From contig JBILMH010000023.1 in the NCBI GenBank assembly GCA_044375625.1, forward strand, positions 1-26,784: a stretch of DNA of 26,784 bases. The letters are read 5' to 3'. Position 1 is the first letter of the stretch; the number at the start of each line of letters is the position of its first letter. The position numbers were made by a program, and so were the translations under genes. The DNA comes from CAISOG01 sp044375625. Its GTDB lineage: Bacteria > Pseudomonadota > Alphaproteobacteria > CAISOG01. Under the pieces are notes generated by a model. It saw only the letters and a program-made list of their open reading frames with translations, had not been told where the DNA came from and ran no database searches. Below, piece by piece: positions 1 to 7,366 of this stretch.

Positions 1-51
1 CCAAACCTTGTCCGATAAATCATGGCGATGGTGAATCGGGGTCTTATCCAT
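1..51 (-). CDS. IS5-like transposase, N-terminal fragment (runs off the left edge)
   Basis: Seventeen codons are visible on the minus strand, starting at ATG 51 and running off the window. The peptide MDKTPIHHRHDLSDKVW resembles the N-terminus of IS5-family DDE transposases, where an 'RHDLSDxxW' segment opens the protein. A good ribosome binding site (GCAGGAG, about 60-66) lies nine bases upstream in the right orientation. The catalytic domain is outside the window, so intactness cannot be judged. I did not identify the element's inverted repeat or target duplication in the sequence to its right. A non-transposase with a similar start is possible. Confidence 0.5.
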   Translation of the reverse strand, partial: MDKTPIHHRHDLSDKVW

Positions 52-159
52 AACAAAAACTCCTGCTTAAAAACAACAAAACAGGAAACTTATAACATGC
101 TTTCTATCTCATGACTACACTATCTAACAATTTTATATGATGCTAGCATGACAAAGGTT

Positions 160-180
160 AAAAGATTTGTAAAATCTTTT
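160..180. repeat. Perfect AT-rich hairpin
   Basis: AAAAGATTT at 160-168 pairs perfectly with AAATCTTTT at 172-180 around the 3-base loop GTA. It lies in the spacer beyond the transposase start. It could be a terminator-like structure or part of the insertion element's end, but there is no adjacent gene end to decide. Confidence 0.5.
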
Positions 181-186
181 CGATGG

Positions 187-206
187 ATCTCCGCCTGCGC
201 GGAGAT
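187..206. repeat. Short GC palindrome (ATCTCCGC/GCGGAGAT)
   Basis: Arms 187-194 and 199-206 pair perfectly over 8 bp with loop CTGC, followed by GACG. Short palindromes of the form GATCyCCGCCTGCGCGGrGATGAC are common dispersed intergenic units in alphaproteobacterial genomes (general knowledge; not searched here). Only one copy is seen in this window. Confidence 0.5.
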
Positions 207-250
207 GACGATGGGGAGGCGGGGATGAATACGACGCAACAACATCACAA

Positions 251-360
251 TGTCACCCTACCCCCAAGAAATTTAAATGTTAGGTAGGATCTCAAACCCC
301 TACCTGTTATACAAGCGGCGAAAGCCTAAGGAGATCCTACCCACGGGGGGTAGGATGACA
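251..360. repeat. Nested palindromic element
   Basis: Outer arms TGTCACCCTACCCCC (251-265) and GGGGGTAGGATGACA (346-360) are reverse complements with one mismatch over 15 bp. Inner arms GGTAGGATCTC (283-293) and GAGATCCTACC (331-341) are perfect over 11 bp. The 110-bp unit has no ORF and could fold into a two-level cruciform. Its form fits a MITE or a dispersed palindromic repeat. No flanking target duplication was found. Confidence 0.6.
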
Positions 361-504
361 ATAGAGTGGGGGGAATAGCGGGACTAGGATGACAACGGAG
401 CGCTGGCGCAAATGGTTGCCGCCTCTCTCACATAACCCCCCAGCAGACGCTGGCGCAATCGGACTCCCCCGCCCCTACTACAAAAGATGGTGGCGTGCGC
501 CCCC

Positions 505-2466
505 CTACTCCACCGTTACCGACTTGGCCAGGTTGCGGGGTTGATCCACATCCGTCCCCCTGGCCACCGCGCAATAATAGGCCAACAGCTGCATCGGCAG
601 GGTGTAAACCAACGGCGCGGTCAGCGTGCTGGTGGTGGGCAGCGCCAGCGGGGTAATGCCCGCATGGTTGGCAAAGCGTTGGCAGCTGGCCGCGTCACTC
701 AGCAGGATAATCGGCGCGCTGCGTGCCATCGCCTCTTGCATATTGCTTAAGGTTTTTTCCTGCAGGCGGTCGGGCGGCGCCAGGGTGATCACCGGCACAC
801 CGCTGTCCAACAGGGCAATCGGGCCATGTTTTAACTCACCCGCTGGGAACCCTTCGGCGTGAATATAGGTCAATTCCTTCATCTTCAACGCCCCCTCCAT
901 CGCCACGGGATAACAGCTGCCCCGCCCGATAAACAGGATGTTGCGCGCCTCGGCCAGCTGCGCCCCAATCCGCCGATAGGTATCATCCTCCGCCAGCACG
1001 GCGGCGAATTGGCCAGGCAGATCGGCAAAGGCGGCCAGATGGGCACTTAACTGCTCCGCATTAATCACCCCACGCCCGCGCGCCGCCGCCAGACACAGGG
1101 CGGCCAGCACGGTCAGCTGGGCGGTGGATGCCTTGGTAGAGGCCACACTGATTTCTGGCCCCGCATGGGTGTGCAGCACGATGTCGGCCTCCCGCGCCAT
1201 GGTGCTGGTCGGGACATTGACGATGGCCAGGGTTTTTTGCCCACGCTCCTTCGCAAAGCGCATAGCGGCCAGGGTGTCGGCCGTCTCACCCGACTGCGAC
1301 ACAAATACCACCAGCTCCGCCATTTGCGAACGGGTAGCGCGATAGCGAAACTCCGACGCGATATCGACAATAGCGGGCAGTGCCGCCAACTCCTCAAACC
1401 AATATTTGGCCACCATGCCAACGTAAAAGGCGGTGCCACAACCGACCAGGGTCACATGATGCAGCTTAGCCCAATCGATGCCGGGCAGATCGATGGTCAA
1501 TTGCCGCTCAAGCGGGTTGATAAAGGGCAACAGGCTGTCAACCACGGTGGCGGGCTGCTCATGAATTTCTTTCAGCATAAAGTGCGGGAACAGCCCCTTA
1601 TCGGTTTGTTGGCCGTTCATGGCCAGGGGCTGGCTTGGCCGCGCCACAACCTGATTATCGGCGCTGTAGATCACCGCCTGCATCGCGCTCAGCACGACCC
1701 AATCCCCCTCCTCAAGATACGTCACCTGATCCACCATGCCCGCCAGCGCCAGCGCGTCAGAGGCCAACAGATGGGCGGCAACCCCTGTATGGCCATCATC
1801 ATCCCCGGTATGATTGCTGGCGGCGTTGCGATAGCCCAGGCACAAAGGGCTGCCACGGCGCGCCCCAATCAGCAGGTCATCATAGCCATGAAACAGCATG
1901 GCCAGGGCAAAGGCGCCGTGCAACAGGGGCAGGGTTTCCGCCACCGCCTGTTGGGGCTTAAGGCCGCGCAACAGCGCCTGATCCAACAAATGCGCGATCA
2001 CCTCTGTATCGGTTTCCGAAGTAAAGGTGACGCCACGAGCGGTCAGATCATCCCGCAAATCCCGATAATTTTCGATAATGCCGTTATGCACCACCACCAC
2101 CCGTTCGCCCTTATGGGGGTGGGCATTGCGGGTTGACGGCTCACCATGGGTGGCCCAGCGGGTATGGCCAATGCCAATCGTGCCAGGCTGGTGAAAGGGT
2201 TTTTCGGCCAACAGGGCGCGCAAGTTTTCCAACTTGCCCATTGCCCGCCGCCGTTCAATCTTGCCATCCACCAGGGTCGCCACCCCCGCCGAGTCATAGC
2301 CGCGGTATTCCAGGCGCCGCAACCCTTCCATCAGCACATCAACCACGCTGATGCTGTTGTCGTTGTCGATGACCAGATTGGCGGCGGCATCATTGGCCAC
2401 CGATTGATTCGGCAGCGCGGCGTTTAAATTCCCCAGCCGTCCGACAACACCCACAATACCGCACAT
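505..2466 (-). CDS. glmS: Glutamine--fructose-6-phosphate aminotransferase (isomerizing), GlmS
   Basis: Makes glucosamine-6-phosphate from fructose-6-phosphate and glutamine, the first step toward UDP-GlcNAc for peptidoglycan and lipid A; cytoplasmic. I start at ATG 2466 rather than TTG 2472 because the family needs Met-Cys: MCGIVG exposes the catalytic Cys as residue 1 after Met removal. The glutaminase half carries EYRGYDSAG, HTRWATHG and HNGIIENY. The second half has two SIS domains (VSQSGETADT, SVASTKA) and the ending ELKHGPIALLD ... DQPRNLAKSVTVE typical of the family. At 653 aa it is about 45 aa longer than E. coli GlmS (609). Most of the excess is an Asn/Ala/Asp-rich insertion at residues about 10-40, between GIVGVVGR and VLMEGLRRLEYRG, with a smaller one around RNAASNHTGDDDGHTG. 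It is divergent from the solute-binding protein gene. No glmU neighbour is present. Confidence 0.97.
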   Translation of the reverse strand: MCGIVGVVGRLGNLNAALPNQSVANDAAANLVIDNDNSISVVDVLMEGLRRLEYRGYDSAGVATLVDGKIERRRAMGKLENLRALLAEKPFHQPGTIGIGHTRWATHGEPSTRNAHPHKGERVVVVHNGIIENYRDLRDDLTARGVTFTSETDTEVIAHLLDQALLRGLKPQQAVAETLPLLHGAFALAMLFHGYDDLLIGARRGSPLCLGYRNAASNHTGDDDGHTGVAAHLLASDALALAGMVDQVTYLEEGDWVVLSAMQAVIYSADNQVVARPSQPLAMNGQQTDKGLFPHFMLKEIHEQPATVVDSLLPFINPLERQLTIDLPGIDWAKLHHVTLVGCGTAFYVGMVAKYWFEELAALPAIVDIASEFRYRATRSQMAELVVFVSQSGETADTLAAMRFAKERGQKTLAIVNVPTSTMAREADIVLHTHAGPEISVASTKASTAQLTVLAALCLAAARGRGVINAEQLSAHLAAFADLPGQFAAVLAEDDTYRRIGAQLAEARNILFIGRGSCYPVAMEGALKMKELTYIHAEGFPAGELKHGPIALLDSGVPVITLAPPDRLQEKTLSNMQEAMARSAPIILLSDAASCQRFANHAGITPLALPTTSTLTAPLVYTLPMQLLAYYCAVARGTDVDQPRNLAKSVTVE

Positions 2467-2674
2467 GGCCAAACCTATCCCATAAGTTGAACTTTGGTGA
2501 TTTTATAGCCCGCCCAGCACCCCCATTGCAAGCCGCGATTGGTAAGAAAATGTAAGTGTCGGCTGTTGGGGCAGGTGGGAGAGGCTGAAGCGCACGGAAG
2601 GCATTGTGGGTTGCATTTTGGGGGCGCAAGCCGATACACTTCGCACATCCCCTTTAAGATTCAAGAGGCCACCC

Positions 2675-3541
2675 ATGAAGCTGTCGCAAACTGTTGGAAC
2701 GGTGTTAATCAGCCTGGTGGTATCGCTGGCGGTGGTGCATTTTGTTTCCCCTACCAAGGGTGGGGGCGCCGTTGCACAAGCCAAAGAAACCGCCTTTGAT
2801 CGCGTGATGCGCACCAACACCATTCGTTGTGGCTATGTTCTGTATGAACCGTTTGTGCGCAAAGATCCCAACAGCGGCCAATTTTCTGGCGTGACCGTCG
2901 ATTTGATGGATGAAATTGGCAAGCTGCTTAATCTCAAAATTGAATGGACTGAGGAGGTGGGTTGGGCAACCACTGTTGAGGGGTTAAAGAACAGTCGTTA
3001 CGATGTCATGTGCGTTGGCTATTGGCGCCAATCGCTGGAATCCAAGCATGTTTTTTACACCCAACCCTTCAGCTATAGCATGGTTTCGGTGGTGGCACGC
3101 AAAGACGATCACCGATTTGATCAGGATCTATCCCGTATCAATCGCCCTGATATTCGCATTGCAGGCGCCGATGGCGATGTAGCAAATGCCATCGCTCAGC
3201 GTGATTTTCCCCAAGCCAAAATCCAACAAGCCCCCAATATGGCCGACTATTCTCAACTGTATGAGGATGTTGCCACCAATAAGGCGGATGTAACCTTTGT
3301 CGAAAATGCCACAACCGATGCCTATCTGAAACAACATGCGGATCGTTTGCGGCGGTTGGATGTACCCCCGATTCGGGTATTCCAAAATACCCTGGGCTTT
3401 TCGCAAGATGAACGACTAAAATCGATGCTGGACACGGTGGTTATTGAGCTGGTCGAAAATGGCCAGATGGATAAGATCCTGGACAAATACGACCCCGAGC
3501 AACGCCTGTTAATGCGCATTAAGCGCCCTGGCCATCCGTAA
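2675..3541 (+). CDS. Family 3 extracellular solute-binding protein (amino-acid-type), membrane anchored
   Basis: 288 aa from ATG 2675. This is the first Met giving a signal/anchor (MKLSQTVGTVLISLVVSLAVVHF); AAGAGG sits 6 bases upstream. Longer upstream starts would put charged residues before the anchor. The mature part follows the periplasmic binding-protein family 3 pattern: IRCGYVLYEPFV, then FSGVTVDLMDEIGKLLNLKIEWTEE, VEGLKNSRYDVMCVGYW and FYTQPFSYSMVSVVARKDD, with a C-terminal lobe ending VIELVENGQMDKILDKYD. Such proteins usually deliver amino acids to ABC permeases, but no permease or ATPase gene is nearby, so the ligand is unknown. There is no lipobox Cys. It could also be a sensory or orphan binding protein. 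Confidence 0.85.
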   Translation: MKLSQTVGTVLISLVVSLAVVHFVSPTKGGGAVAQAKETAFDRVMRTNTIRCGYVLYEPFVRKDPNSGQFSGVTVDLMDEIGKLLNLKIEWTEEVGWATTVEGLKNSRYDVMCVGYWRQSLESKHVFYTQPFSYSMVSVVARKDDHRFDQDLSRINRPDIRIAGADGDVANAIAQRDFPQAKIQQAPNMADYSQLYEDVATNKADVTFVENATTDAYLKQHADRLRRLDVPPIRVFQNTLGFSQDERLKSMLDTVVIELVENGQMDKILDKYDPEQRLLMRIKRPGHP

Positions 3542-3556
3542 ATCATCGATTCTGAA

Positions 3557-3600
3557 TGGGCTGGCTGCCCAGATAGTATCGACAAAAATTTTCTTTTTGT
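3557..3600 (+). terminator. Possible terminator after the solute-binding protein
   Basis: Just past the stop, TGGGC (3557-3561) pairs with GCCCA (3567-3571). A second AT stem, ACAAAAA/TTTTTGT (3582-3588 and 3594-3600), ends in a T-rich stretch. Neither alone is a strong intrinsic terminator. Together they could end the upstream transcript before the lipoprotein gene. Confidence 0.3.
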
Positions 3601-3644
3601 TAGCATTTTCTTGTTAGAAAATTTGAGAGGAGAACCGTTTCATC

Positions 3645-4445
3645 ATGAAAAAAATATTACTTGTTGCATTGGTATTGATTTTTTCAGGCTGTACCATGAT
3701 GGGAAATCCTTCTGGCGGAAATCAGATCGCCGGGCTTTCCGACACGAAGTCATCAAACGCCAAATACAAGGATGTCATCTCCGTAAAAAAAGATACAGAC
3801 CATCTTCTTGTTATGCCCATAGATATTGAGTTACCAAAAGAAAATTATAGCGCAGAACCATCAGAGATAATGGAATACGAACGATCTATCTGCGGCACAG
3901 CTAGTACGTTGCTGATGCAGGCGCTAAGCAAGCAGGGTTTTTCCACAACAACATTTAAGGTTCGCGCTGAGGGTTTGCGGGCACTGACAGAGGGGATGAG
4001 TGAGGGACAGATAAAACGCGACGATTGCCTTCTGAGGAGTAGTAAGGCCAAACGTATTAAAGCAACTTATGCCGTCGCATCCCAATGGACTAACCCTGCT
4101 TTTTCACGCCCAAAGGGCATATCGGATCTACAAAGCCTCTTTATGGTGACGATCAATGAACATGCTGACCTTAAAGCACCTGGTCTGCAAAAATATTGCC
4201 GATCTGATAGCGGTTACGTTGCGGGCAGCAAATGTTTTGTTGCTTTTCCCTACTTGTTGATAGAAGGACGAACAGTAAAATTCTCACTTATAATCATTAA
4301 CATGTCATCATCTCAAGGGGATTTGGTTTCCCATGTTTACGACGACACATTGGCACTTGATAGCTATTTTCCTAACACTACATTAGAGCTTTATCATAGG
4401 GCTATTAGCAGACTTATTCCTAAAACAATTAACCGAAAGAAATAA
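3645..4445 (+). CDS. Orphan lipoprotein of unknown function
   Basis: 266 aa from ATG 3645, preceded by GAGAGGAG at 3625-3632. MKKILLVALVLIFSGC is a lipoprotein signal: two Lys, a hydrophobic core, then a lipobox ending at Cys16, so the mature protein should be lipid-anchored. The remainder is about 250 aa of mixed alpha/beta-looking sequence with several further Cys (for example SICGTAS, RDDCLLRSS, KYCRSDSGY and GSKCFVAF) that could form disulphides in the periplasm. I do not recognise a family. Base composition and codons are visibly more AT-rich than those of the flanking glmS and pyrB, which suggests later acquisition. No partner gene is evident; it is a single gene between the binding protein and pyrB. 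Confidence 0.8.
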   Translation: MKKILLVALVLIFSGCTMMGNPSGGNQIAGLSDTKSSNAKYKDVISVKKDTDHLLVMPIDIELPKENYSAEPSEIMEYERSICGTASTLLMQALSKQGFSTTTFKVRAEGLRALTEGMSEGQIKRDDCLLRSSKAKRIKATYAVASQWTNPAFSRPKGISDLQSLFMVTINEHADLKAPGLQKYCRSDSGYVAGSKCFVAFPYLLIEGRTVKFSLIIINMSSSQGDLVSHVYDDTLALDSYFPNTTLELYHRAISRLIPKTINRKK

Positions 4446-4559
4446 TTTGTAAGCTGTTTAAAAATAAGATTGGAGAAAGATAAAACGGCTTGTTCTAAGT
4501 TTTAGATCCATCAACCAATCCTTGCCGATGGGCGGCGGGGGTGGTAGTAATGGTTTTTG

Positions 4560-5543
4560 ATGCCCGCAAAAATACCCCCCCTTCCCAATTTGCTTGATTG
4601 CGCCGATTTGACGCCACAGCTGGTGGCATCGCTGTTTGATCGTGCCCAGCACTGGTTGGGCAGTTGGGGACAGCCGCTGGCCACCACCGCATCCCTAACA
4701 AGCCCCACCGTTGCCCGCCCCCGCCCGCTAGCAGGGTTGGTGCAGCACAATTTGTTTTTCGAAAGCTCCACCCGCACCAGCGTGTCTTTTGACCAGGCGG
4801 GCAAGCTGTTGGGCAGCAGCGTTAGCGCGGTCAATATGGCCGCCAGCTCACTTAGCAAGGGCGAATCGCTGTACGACACCCTGATGACCCTGGCGGCGAT
4901 GCGCCCCCAACTGGTGGTCATCCGCCATGCGGCCAGTGGCGCGGCCAGCTTTGCCGCCCAACATTTGCCCGATGCGGCGGTGATTAACGCTGGCGATGGC
5001 CGCCATGGCCACCCGACTCAGGCGCTGTTGGATGCCTTTACCATCCAACAAAAAAAGGGCGCGCTGACCAACCTTAGCGTGGCGATCGTCGGCGATATTT
5101 TGCACAGCCGCGTTGCCCGATCCAACCTGTACCTGCTGCAAATGCTTGGGGCGCAGGTGCGGTTGGTCGCCCCGCCGCAACTGTTGCCCGCGGGGGCGGA
5201 GCAGTTGGGCGCCAGTGTCCACCATGACCTGGCCAGCGGCCTGGCGGACGTCGATGTGGTGATGGTGTTGCGCATGCAGGAGGAGCGGATGGGGGGCAGC
5301 TTTGTGGCCAGCCGTGCCGATTATTTCGCAGGCTACGGCCTGACCCATCAACGCCTGGCGGTTGCAAAACCCGATGCCATCGTCATGCACCCGGGGCCAT
5401 TCCTACGCGATGTTGATATCGCCAGTGAGCTGGCCGATGACCCCACCCGATCGGTCATTTTGGCGCAGGTTGAACATGGGGTGGCGATTCGCATGGCGGT
5501 GTTGGAATGTTGCGCCCTTAGCCGTGGATGGATTGCCCCATGA
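4560..5543 (+). CDS. pyrB: Aspartate carbamoyltransferase catalytic subunit, PyrB
   Basis: Condenses carbamoyl phosphate with aspartate, the committed step of UMP synthesis. It has the carbamoyl-phosphate loop FFESSTRTSVSFDQAGKLLG, the SLSKGESLYDT loop (Ser/Lys contributed to the neighbouring active site), HGHPTQALLDAF, GDILHSRVARSN, and HPGPFLRDVDIASELAD near the C-terminus. At 327 aa it matches the class of ATCases that pair with dihydroorotase-like proteins. I prefer ATG 4560; a TTG one codon earlier is possible, and there is no strong ribosome binding site. The stop TGA overlaps the next gene's ATG (ATGA at 5540-5543), so the two are very likely translated together. No pyrI regulatory subunit is present. 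Confidence 0.96.
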   Translation: MPAKIPPLPNLLDCADLTPQLVASLFDRAQHWLGSWGQPLATTASLTSPTVARPRPLAGLVQHNLFFESSTRTSVSFDQAGKLLGSSVSAVNMAASSLSKGESLYDTLMTLAAMRPQLVVIRHAASGAASFAAQHLPDAAVINAGDGRHGHPTQALLDAFTIQQKKGALTNLSVAIVGDILHSRVARSNLYLLQMLGAQVRLVAPPQLLPAGAEQLGASVHHDLASGLADVDVVMVLRMQEERMGGSFVASRADYFAGYGLTHQRLAVAKPDAIVMHPGPFLRDVDIASELADDPTRSVILAQVEHGVAIRMAVLECCALSRGWIAP

Positions 5544-6886
5544 TGCCCACCAAAAACCTGACCCACAACGCCCATCTGCTGTGCGCCGCCAGCGGCCTAA
5601 ATGGCCTAGGCTGGGTGCTTAGCGACCAGGGGGTTATCCGTGCCTTAGGCCAAGGCGATGCGCCCGCCGATTTGTTGGCGCAGCCCGAGCTGAGCGTCGT
5701 TGATGGGCGGGGGCATTATCTGATCCCTGGCCTGGTTGACGCGCTAACCCTGGCCTGGCCTTGGCAGGCTGCCCGCCCGCCAGAGGATGCCGCCAGCTTT
5801 ATGGCCGCCCGTCAGGCGGGGGGCATTGCGGTGGCCGCCGTCGCCGCCAGCCCCGCTCAACCGATTGACGATTTGGCCAGCCTGCAAGCCGCTCTGTTTA
5901 ACCTGGTCTCTAATCGAGATGGCCATTCTCCTGCCACCACCCCGCTGCTGATCAACCTGACCAAGGGCGGCGGCGGGCAACAGCTGGCGGAGCTGCATCG
6001 CCTGCTGGACACGGTATCGCCAGGGCATATCGCGGGCGTTGCCGACCTATCCGCCAATGCTGCCAGCCTTGGCCTGCTGCAACGGGCATGGATGCAGGCG
6101 GGTGCGCTGGGGATGACCGTTCACCATCTGCCGCTGGAGGCCAGCTTGGCGGCGGGGGCAGAGGCTATCGCGGGCGAAATGGCAACACGCCTAGGGCTGG
6201 CGGGGCTATGGCCAGCAGCCGAGGCCGTCACCCTGGCGCGCGATCTTGCCCTGCTGGCCGCCGTGCTACCAACGGTGCCGCGCCTACGCTATCACGCCGC
6301 GCTGGTGACCACGGCTGGTGGGGTTGCGGCCGTCCGCGCCGCCAAGGCACAGGGGTTGCCCGTGACCGCCGCCACCGCCCCCCCCTATTTCCTGCTGAAC
6401 GATTTGGCGCTAAGTGGTAAGAATGTCGGCAAGAATGCTGGCAAAAATATCGGCGATTTTGACAGCGCGGCCAAGCTGTTTCCACCCCTGGCCAGTGAGG
6501 GCGATCGGCTGGCGGTGGTGGAGGGGTTGGCCGACGGCACCATCGATGTGATTGTCAGCGCGCATCAACCCGTAAGCTTGGACGACAAACGGCAACCCTT
6601 TGGCCTGGCGGCGGTGGGGATAAGCGGGTTGGAAACCCTGCTACCGCTCAGCCTTAGCCTGCATCACCAGCATGGATTGCCGCTGCCCACCCTGTTGGCC
6701 AAGTTGACCGATGCGCCCGCTAGACTGTTGGGGCTGGATCGTGGCCGCCTGCAAATTGGCTATCCCGCCGATTATCGCCTGCTTGACCTGCATCGTGGCT
6801 GGCAAATTCAATCCGCCCGCCTTCACAGCCGGTGCCAATCCACACCCTTTGAGGGAGCGCTGGTGCAGGGCGTGTTGGTAGGTTAG
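5540..6886 (+). CDS. pyrX: Dihydroorotase-like protein lacking catalytic residues (PyrX / PyrC-prime type)
   Basis: An amidohydrolase of the dihydroorotase family by architecture: YLIPGLVDALTL (normally PGxxDxHxH), a central TIM-barrel stretch, GTIDVIVSAHQPVSLDDK..PFGLAAVGISGLETLLPL, and a C-terminal GRLQIGYPADYRLLDL. The key catalytic positions are changed. Both His of the DxHxH metal motif are Leu (DALTL), the usual PHH segment reads PPY, the usual TDHAPH reads SAHQPV (losing the catalytic Asp), and the PPLR Arg is Ala. This matches the inactive pDHO that holds ATCase in a large complex in Pseudomonas (family knowledge). A structural role for PyrB is inferred. An active pyrC would be needed elsewhere in the genome. 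The start at 5540 overlaps the pyrB stop; ATG 5543 or 5528 are alternatives. Tandem GKN(V/A/I)GKN units (about 6415-6457) are an odd in-frame insertion. Confidence 0.85.
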   Translation: MMPTKNLTHNAHLLCAASGLNGLGWVLSDQGVIRALGQGDAPADLLAQPELSVVDGRGHYLIPGLVDALTLAWPWQAARPPEDAASFMAARQAGGIAVAAVAASPAQPIDDLASLQAALFNLVSNRDGHSPATTPLLINLTKGGGGQQLAELHRLLDTVSPGHIAGVADLSANAASLGLLQRAWMQAGALGMTVHHLPLEASLAAGAEAIAGEMATRLGLAGLWPAAEAVTLARDLALLAAVLPTVPRLRYHAALVTTAGGVAAVRAAKAQGLPVTAATAPPYFLLNDLALSGKNVGKNAGKNIGDFDSAAKLFPPLASEGDRLAVVEGLADGTIDVIVSAHQPVSLDDKRQPFGLAAVGISGLETLLPLSLSLHHQHGLPLPTLLAKLTDAPARLLGLDRGRLQIGYPADYRLLDLHRGWQIQSARLHSRCQSTPFEGALVQGVLVG

Positions 6887-6894
6887 CGCGTGGA

Positions 6895-7095
6895 TTAGCG
6901 TTCGGATTGAATTCCGCCGACTCTTCCCACACAGTCTACGGCAATATTATGGTGATTGATTGCGCTTCTCGCTTGCGCAACACCAGAATACCAAATTGGA
7001 GGCGAATCCGTTGGATTATTTTTAGAGCTGATAGCTCCATGAACCTCCGTCTCCAAAAAATTTTTTCTTCCTACTGGATCGTGCTGATTGTTCAT
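6895..7095 (-). CDS. Possible small hypothetical protein (66 aa)
   Basis: ATG at 7095 is preceded on the minus strand by AGGAAA at proper spacing (7101-7106) and by an AT-rich upstream region that could hold a promoter. The ORF stops at 6895, nine bases beyond the pyrX stop and convergent with it. The peptide is polar (MNNQHDPVGRKNFLETEVHG...), has no membrane segment, and I recognise no family. The fit between two features, plus the ribosome binding site, argues for a gene. The short length and lack of known relatives argue against. A chance ORF or a degraded remnant is equally possible. Confidence 0.3.
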   Translation of the reverse strand: MNNQHDPVGRKNFLETEVHGAISSKNNPTDSPPIWYSGVAQARSAINHHNIAVDCVGRVGGIQSER

Positions 7096-7240
7096 AAAAG
7101 TTTCCTATTTTTTAAAAAATGGTTAAATGGTTTTTTTAAAAAGTAAAATAAGGAAACAATCTATTTTTTAACACGTTCACGCACACAGCTTTATCAGACC
7201 TAAATCATTTGTCAACTGAATAAATGATGGCCGAATCCAT

Positions 7241-7260
7241 TGAAGCCCTTGATGGCTTCA
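7241..7260. terminator. Hairpin downstream of topA, possible terminator
   Basis: TGAAGCC (7241-7247) and GGCTTCA (7254-7260) form a perfect 7-bp stem with a 6-base loop, about 110 bases past the topA stop on the minus strand. No T-run follows on that strand, so a role as an intrinsic terminator is uncertain. Confidence 0.25.
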
Positions 7261-7366
7261 CGGCGCAAAATGCTTGGCTATTTCCGCCCAAACCTCATCA
7301 ATCCCCTGGGTTTGGCCAGCGTTCACCCAATGAATCACACAACGACTTAGCCGAACATTTACGCTT

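Larger units (their letters stand above)
52..504. other. Repeat-rich intergenic spacer downstream of glmS
   Basis: No credible gene lies in these 453 bases. The left third is AT-rich and is probably the upstream end of the transposase element. It is followed by a perfect 9-bp hairpin at 160-180, an 8-bp hairpin at 187-206 inside a GATCTCCGCC..GGAGATGAC unit, and a nested palindromic element at 251-360. A stretch at about 345-472 resembles the spacer downstream of ahpD (22307-22408). Two copies of TAGGATGACA (351-360, 385-394) and two of CTGGCGCAA suggest local duplication of repeat debris. Confidence 0.7.
6887..7366. other. AT-rich spacer between pyrX and topA 3' ends
   Basis: 480 bases between the convergent ends of pyrX and topA. 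About 7060-7200 is very AT-rich, with a perfect 14-bp palindrome ATTTTTTAAAAAAT (7107-7120). Small hairpins occur at about 6959-6979 (TTGCGC/GCGCAA), 7204-7228 (ATCATTT/AAATGAT) and 7241-7260 (TGAAGCC/GGCTTCA). One small minus-strand ORF with a ribosome binding site (6895-7095) may be real. Between 7258 and 7366 the minus strand stays open and ends GIDEVWAEIAKHFAP; this reads like the C-terminus of a degraded protein but has no start of its own. Confidence 0.55.

Noticed and set aside
1165..2136. 323-codon plus-strand ORF opposite glmS
   Set aside because: Antisense shadow of a clearly conserved GlmS frame; His/Gln/Arg-rich composition, no ribosome binding site, no family pattern.
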